DNA from: Sphingobacteriaceae bacterium
Lineage (GTDB): Bacteria > Bacteroidota > Bacteroidia > Sphingobacteriales > Sphingobacteriaceae
Reading direction: 5' to 3'
DNA length: 55,644 bases
Assembly (NCBI GenBank): GCA_947458875.1
Contig: CANGZD010000008.1
Coordinates: 1 to 55,644, forward strand
This document shows positions 51,871 through 55,644 of the stretch, in pieces. The notes beneath the pieces were generated by a model, which saw only the letters and a program-made list of their open reading frames with translations, made no database searches and was not told the DNA's origin. How positions within the stretch are numbered: position 1 is the first letter of the stretch; every line of letters starts with the position of its first letter. The position numbers were made by a program, and so were the translations under genes.

Positions 51871-53010
51871 TTATTTTAAAACCTCTCTCGAAATAACGAT
51901 GCGTTGAATTTCAGAGGTGCCTTCATAAATCTGGGTGATCTTGGCATCACGCATCAAACGCTCTACATGGTATTCTTTTACGAAGCCATATCCGCCATGA
52001 ATTTGTACAGCTTCAACCGTAGTTTTCATGGCTACTTCAGAGGCATACAACTTGGCCATTGAGCTGGCTTGAGCATAAGGTAAACCTTGATCTTTTAACC
52101 AGGCAGCTTTGATGCAAAGTAAGCGTGCAGCTTCAATTTGAGTAGCCATGTCGGCCAGTTTAAATTGAATTGCCTGATGATCGGCAATCGGTTTTCCAAA
52201 AGCTTTACGCTCCTTGGCATATTGTACCGACAATTCGTAGGCGCCAGATGCAATTCCCAGGGCTTGTGCTGCAATTCCTATTCGTCCACCTTCGAGGGTT
52301 TTCATAGCAAATTTGAAACCAAAGCCATCTTCTCCAATGCGGTTGGCTTTCGGAACCTTCACGTCGGTGAACATGAGCGAATGGGTATCGGAACCCCTGA
52401 TGCCTAATTTATTTTCTTTTGGTCCGATGCTGAATCCCTCCATTCCTTTTTCTACGATCAGCACATTGATGCCGCGGTGTCCTTTTTCAACATCTGTTTG
52501 AGCAATTACCAGGTAAATCGAAGCGCTGCTGCCGTTGGTGATCCAGTTTTTGGTGCCATTTAGCAGGTAATAATCGCCCATGTCAACTGCGGTGGTTCTT
52601 TGCGAGGTGGCATCTGAACCAGCTTCAGGTTCTGATAGACAGAATGCTCCGATTTTTTCTCCTGTAGCCAATGGCTTCAGGTATTTTTCCTTTTGCTCTT
52701 CGGTACCATATTTTTCAATACCATAGCAAACCAAGGAGTTGTTTACCGAAACCACCACCGAGGCAGAAGCATCTATTTTTGACAGCTCTTCCATGGCCAG
52801 CACATAAGAAACGGTATCCAGGCCTGCTCCATTATATTTTGGATCAACCATCATCCCTAAAAATCCGAGCTCGCCTAATTTTTTGATTTGCTCGGCAGGA
52901 AATTTTTGCTGTTCATCGCGTTCAATTACACCAGGCTTTAATTCGTTTTGCGCAAAATCACGTGCGGCCTGCTGAATCATCAGTTGTTCTTCGGTAAATT
53001 GGAATTGCAT
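51871..53010 (-). CDS. Acyl-CoA dehydrogenase (short/branched-chain type)
   Basis: FAD enzyme that introduces the 2,3 double bond into acyl-CoA. The 379-residue length and FAD/substrate blocks are normal: AFCLSEPEAGSDA, TNGSSASIYLV, EAVQIHGGYGFVKEYHVER; the catalytic Glu is in QIYEGTSEIQR. A minus-strand TATTTTTG at 53046-53039 is a weak promoter candidate. Fatty-acid or branched amino-acid breakdown; no electron-transfer flavoprotein here. Confidence 0.94.
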   Translation of the reverse strand: MQFQFTEEQLMIQQAARDFAQNELKPGVIERDEQQKFPAEQIKKLGELGFLGMMVDPKYNGAGLDTVSYVLAMEELSKIDASASVVVSVNNSLVCYGIEKYGTEEQKEKYLKPLATGEKIGAFCLSEPEAGSDATSQRTTAVDMGDYYLLNGTKNWITNGSSASIYLVIAQTDVEKGHRGINVLIVEKGMEGFSIGPKENKLGIRGSDTHSLMFTDVKVPKANRIGEDGFGFKFAMKTLEGGRIGIAAQALGIASGAYELSVQYAKERKAFGKPIADHQAIQFKLADMATQIEAARLLCIKAAWLKDQGLPYAQASSMAKLYASEVAMKTTVEAVQIHGGYGFVKEYHVERLMRDAKITQIYEGTSEIQRIVISREVLK

Positions 53011-53106
53011 AGGGTTTTATAATTGATTTAGTTGAGTTCAAAAATAAGATTAAATATCACTTCGTGAATCGCTTACTTTCTTTTTGATATTGATTTAACA
53101 ATTTCA

Positions 53107-54102
53107 TCAGGCCGTTTCTTGCCGCTTCCCCTGATGGATAAGTAGCATCCGCACCAAACATAAACTCCCGATGAGCAAAATGACTAAAATTTGTGAGGAG
53201 TGGATGAGGGTGGCGAAAGCCAGACCTTCTGTTTTTTGAAGGGCATAAAGTGTTAAGCCCTCCGCTACCATCCAATGAAAAGCGCCAATACCGCCTTGTA
53301 CAGGTACAATCATCCCCAAGCTTCCAAATACCAGTGCTGCCAGTGCTGCATCCATTCCTAAATCGGAAGTAGCAGTCAATGCAAAGAAGCAGAGATAGGT
53401 AGAAAGTAAATAAAAAAACCAGAGCAGTACTGAAAGGAGTACAAAGGCTTTTTTATTCTTCATTTTGTTGAAGGATAGTAATCCGTTTTTAAAACCATCC
53501 AATGCGTTTAGGAAGGGCTTGATCAGCTTTCCGATCTTATTTTTTAGGAGGTAGATCAATAAAATAAAAAGTAAAATCAAAGCAATCGCCCACCATAAAA
53601 GCATGCTTTGTTGCATTTTGTCTTCCATCTTTAACCAGGCGTTTTGATAGATGAAATCAGCGATTCTGTCAAAAGCCAATACCAAACTTAAACCAGTAAT
53701 TCCCAATAAAAATAAGAGGTCGAAAATGCGTTCAGTAATTACGGTACCTAATAGCTGGTTCACCGGAACCCGATCTGTTTTGTTTATTACCGCACAGCGT
53801 GAAACTTCGCCCATACGGGGGATGGCCAGGTTGGCTAAATAAGCAATCATCACCGCAGAAAAAGTATTTTTTACAGCTATTCGGTAGCCTAGTGGCTCGA
53901 TCAACAAACCCCAACGAATGGCCCTGATGAGGTGGGCAACAAGGCAAGCCAAAACAGAGGCCGCCAGCCAGTGATAACGGGTATTTTTTAATTGATGGAC
54001 GATCAGTTTAAGATCTTGCCCTTTAAAAGCCCAATAAAGCAATAAGGCAGCCAGACTCAGTAAAACGAGAAATTTTATGAAAGAAAAAACCTTGGAATTC
54101 AA
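53107..54102 (-). CDS. Flippase-like LPG_synthase_TM-family membrane protein
   Basis: A 331-residue protein with about eight TM helices. The conserved blocks are AHLIRAIRWGLLIEPLGYRI, FSAVMIAYLANLAIPRMGEVSRC and VPVQGGIGAFHWMVAEGLTLY. Members of this group are the membrane part of lysyl-phosphatidylglycerol synthases and related lipid flippases; no aminoacyltransferase domain is present. It starts 7 bp after the panD stop, forming one operon with panC and panD. Confidence 0.9.
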   Translation of the reverse strand: MNSKVFSFIKFLVLLSLAALLLYWAFKGQDLKLIVHQLKNTRYHWLAASVLACLVAHLIRAIRWGLLIEPLGYRIAVKNTFSAVMIAYLANLAIPRMGEVSRCAVINKTDRVPVNQLLGTVITERIFDLLFLLGITGLSLVLAFDRIADFIYQNAWLKMEDKMQQSMLLWWAIALILLFILLIYLLKNKIGKLIKPFLNALDGFKNGLLSFNKMKNKKAFVLLSVLLWFFYLLSTYLCFFALTATSDLGMDAALAALVFGSLGMIVPVQGGIGAFHWMVAEGLTLYALQKTEGLAFATLIHSSQILVILLIGSLCLVRMLLIHQGKRQETA

Positions 54103-54109
54103 TATCGAA

Positions 54110-54460
54110 TTATTTGATGACCTGGTTCTGATCGTCAGGGAAAACCAGAATAGGCTCGTATTTTTTGGCTTCTTCCAATGCCAATGATCCGTACGACATG
54201 ATGATCAGCACGTCGCCAACTTGTGCCAGGCGGGCAGTTGCACCGTTCAGGCAGATGACTCCAGTTCCACGCTCTCCTTTAATCACATACGTTTCGAAAC
54301 GGGCGCCATTGTTATTATTCACCACCTGCACTTTTTCGTTAGCAATGATGTTGGCTGCATCCATCAAATTTTCGTCGATGGTGATACTACCTACATAGTT
54401 GAGTTCTGCCTGGGTTACTTTCACCCGATGAATCTTAGATTTAAGGATCTGGATAATCAT
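54110..54460 (-). CDS. panD: Aspartate 1-decarboxylase
   Basis: Makes beta-alanine for pantothenate. The 116-residue proenzyme self-cleaves between Gly and Ser in YVGSITID (Ser25 region) to form the pyruvoyl group; [14 protein letters not shown] and [20 protein letters not shown] are conserved. Between panC and the flippase-like gene. Confidence 0.96.
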   Translation of the reverse strand: MIIQILKSKIHRVKVTQAELNYVGSITIDENLMDAANIIANEKVQVVNNNNGARFETYVIKGERGTGVICLNGATARLAQVGDVLIIMSYGSLALEEAKKYEPILVFPDDQNQVIK

Positions 54461-54491
54461 GGCTCAAAATTAATAATAATTATACGGACCC

Positions 54492-55334
54492 TCAGTTTTT
54501 CAATAGCATATTGTCGATGAGACGGGTTTGACCCAATTTGGCAGCCACCAAAGCCACTATTTTTACCGCATCTTTACTGTGCAAGGGCTGTAAATTTTCG
54601 CCATCGCAAATTTCGAGGTATTCCAAAACGATACCTGGACTCTCTAGCAGTTTTTTCTCGGCCTGTTCCTTCAGTTCCTTAATGGAGAGCAGCTCAAATT
54701 GGGCTTTTATCCAATCTAATGTATGGTAAAGTGCCAGGGCGTTTTTTCGCTCCTCTGGGTTGAGATGAACATTTCTGGAACTCATGGCTAGGCCATCAGG
54801 CTTCCGGATGATCGGACACATGATCAATTGGACATTTAAGCCCAATTTTTGAACCATTTTTTCAATCACTAAAAACTGCTGGTAATCCTTTTGTCCGAAA
54901 AAGGCAAAATCCGGTTCAACGGTATCGAAAAGCTTTTTAACAATTTGGGTTACTCCCTGATAATGCCCTGGTCGGTGAAGCCCTTCCAGCAGATTATCTA
55001 ATTCATCCAATTCCAAATGCCAAGTTTCACCTGCCGTATACATTTCATCCACTTCGGGTAAAAAAAGAACATCGCAAGCAGCCTTTTCCAGTTGTTGAAT
55101 ATCTTCATCAATCGGTCGGGGATAACGGTCCAGATCTTTTGGATCGTTAAACTGTGTAGGATTCACAAAAATGCTGCAAACTACCAAATCTGATTGTTTG
55201 CGGGCCAAATCAATTAATGAAATATGGCCATGATGAAGGGCGCCCATGGTTGGAACAAAACCAACCTTTTTTCCATCGGCTTTCTCCTTTTTCAGGAATT
55301 CGGAGAGGCTGGCCCTTGTGTTGAATATTTTCAA
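54492..55334 (-). CDS. panC: Pantothenate synthetase
   Basis: Joins pantoate and beta-alanine using ATP. The 280-residue protein has the HxGH motif in TMGALHHGHISLI, FVNPTQFNDPKDLDRYPR, FFGQKDYQQFLVIEKMV and the KMSKS-like MSSRN. panD follows 31 bp after its stop on the same strand. Cytoplasmic. Confidence 0.96.
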   Translation of the reverse strand: MKIFNTRASLSEFLKKEKADGKKVGFVPTMGALHHGHISLIDLARKQSDLVVCSIFVNPTQFNDPKDLDRYPRPIDEDIQQLEKAACDVLFLPEVDEMYTAGETWHLELDELDNLLEGLHRPGHYQGVTQIVKKLFDTVEPDFAFFGQKDYQQFLVIEKMVQKLGLNVQLIMCPIIRKPDGLAMSSRNVHLNPEERKNALALYHTLDWIKAQFELLSIKELKEQAEKKLLESPGIVLEYLEICDGENLQPLHSKDAVKIVALVAAKLGQTRLIDNMLLKN

Positions 55335-55408
55335 AAGATGCAGGATAAATTTATGCTGTCCAAAAATGCCTAAATATATAAGAAAACCAAAGCCGTTTGC
55401 TTAAATCG

Positions 55409-55439
55409 TTGATAAATCATAATATAATCCGTATATTTG
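55409..55439 (+). promoter_or_regulatory. Bacteroidota promoter for the glycogen synthase gene
   Basis: TTG (55409-55411), 20 bp, TATATTTG (55432-55439), fitting the -33/-7 consensus. The ATG is 38 bp further on. Confidence 0.7.
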
Positions 55440-55477
55440 CAGACTTATCTTTTTTAAATCAAATTAAATTATTGGAG

Positions 55478-55644
55478 ATGGCAAAAACGAAGCTTCTGTA
55501 TATTACCCATGAGATGTCGCCTTTCCTGGAATTAACAAAGATTGCCGAAATCACCCGAAAACTTCCGCAAGCCATGCAAGATAAAGGATATGAAATTCGT
55601 ATCCTCATGCCTCGTTTCGGAAATATCAATGAGCGTCGTAACCG
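55478..55644 (+). CDS. Glycogen/starch synthase, GT5 family (5' end only)
   Basis: The first 55 residues: MAKTKLLYITHEMSPFLELT, then KIAEITRKLPQAMQDKGYEI and LMPRFGNINERRN. This is the Bacteroidota form of glycogen synthase, where the ADP-glucose-binding KTGG loop is replaced by TKIA. It is transcribed divergently from panC, with GGAG 4 bp before the ATG. The window ends inside the gene. Confidence 0.85.
   Translation, partial: MAKTKLLYITHEMSPFLELTKIAEITRKLPQAMQDKGYEIRILMPRFGNINERRN

Overview
The window is a stretch of ordinary chromosome from a member of the Bacteroidota, most likely a Sphingobacteriales/Sphingobacteriaceae-type organism. Evidence: a SusC/SusD pair, gldD, several 'TAnnTTTG' promoter elements with 'TTG/TTTG' about 20 bp upstream (the Bacteroidota -7/-33 pattern), weak Shine-Dalgarno sequences, RprX/RprY-like two-component genes, DUF3127 and DUF6702-type proteins, and a glycogen synthase whose N-terminus has the Bacteroidota form. 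About 47 protein genes are supported, densely packed, with several good intrinsic terminators.

Layout. 1-483: gene-free left edge with the 3' half of a tRNA-Arg(CCT), a pair of 10-bp direct repeats and a run of 12 C, probably the scar or end of an element integrated in a tRNA gene. 484-5422: SusC, SusD and a third lipoprotein (glycan or other oligomer uptake). 5530-9012: DUF6702 protein, HupE/UreJ membrane protein, M1 peptidase. 9081-9416: a 16-unit degenerate 21-bp tandem array between convergent genes, the most unusual structure here. 9443-14298: AmiD-like amidase, gltX, S9 peptidase. 14414-18023 (minus): TPR protein, ComA-like phosphosulfolactate synthase, aroE, gldD. 18229-19767: ALDH7-type aldehyde dehydrogenase. 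20249-23875: RprY/RprX-like regulator and kinase with a divergent secreted protein that may be their target. 23947-28387: DUF3127 protein, 23S rRNA methyltransferase, PhoR-like kinase, DUF47 and Pit phosphate transporter. 28484-31144: pyruvate dehydrogenase E2 and E1-alpha. 31376-38208: NlpC/P60 hydrolase, MFS transporter, M28 peptidase, recG, EamA transporter, RidA, and a 46-residue membrane protein coupled to RidA. 38280-43879: OmpA-like protein, Xaa-Pro aminopeptidase, MeaB, MsbA-like ABC exporter. 43950-45055: UDP-galactopyranose mutase broken by a frameshift. 45243-49705: rimP-nusA-infB. 49790-55334: small lipoprotein, COG1950 membrane protein, TlpA-like lipoprotein, acyl-CoA dehydrogenase, flippase-like membrane protein, panD, panC. 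The right edge cuts a divergent glycogen synthase.

No defence system, prophage, CRISPR array or intact transposon is visible. The points most worth following up are the 21-bp array, the TTAACA direct repeats in front of two regulator-linked transcription units, the tRNA fragment, the frameshifted glf, the 46-residue gene coupled to ridA and an Asn-to-Ser change in the IF2 G4 motif. All protein assignments come from reading motifs and lengths; no database search was run.
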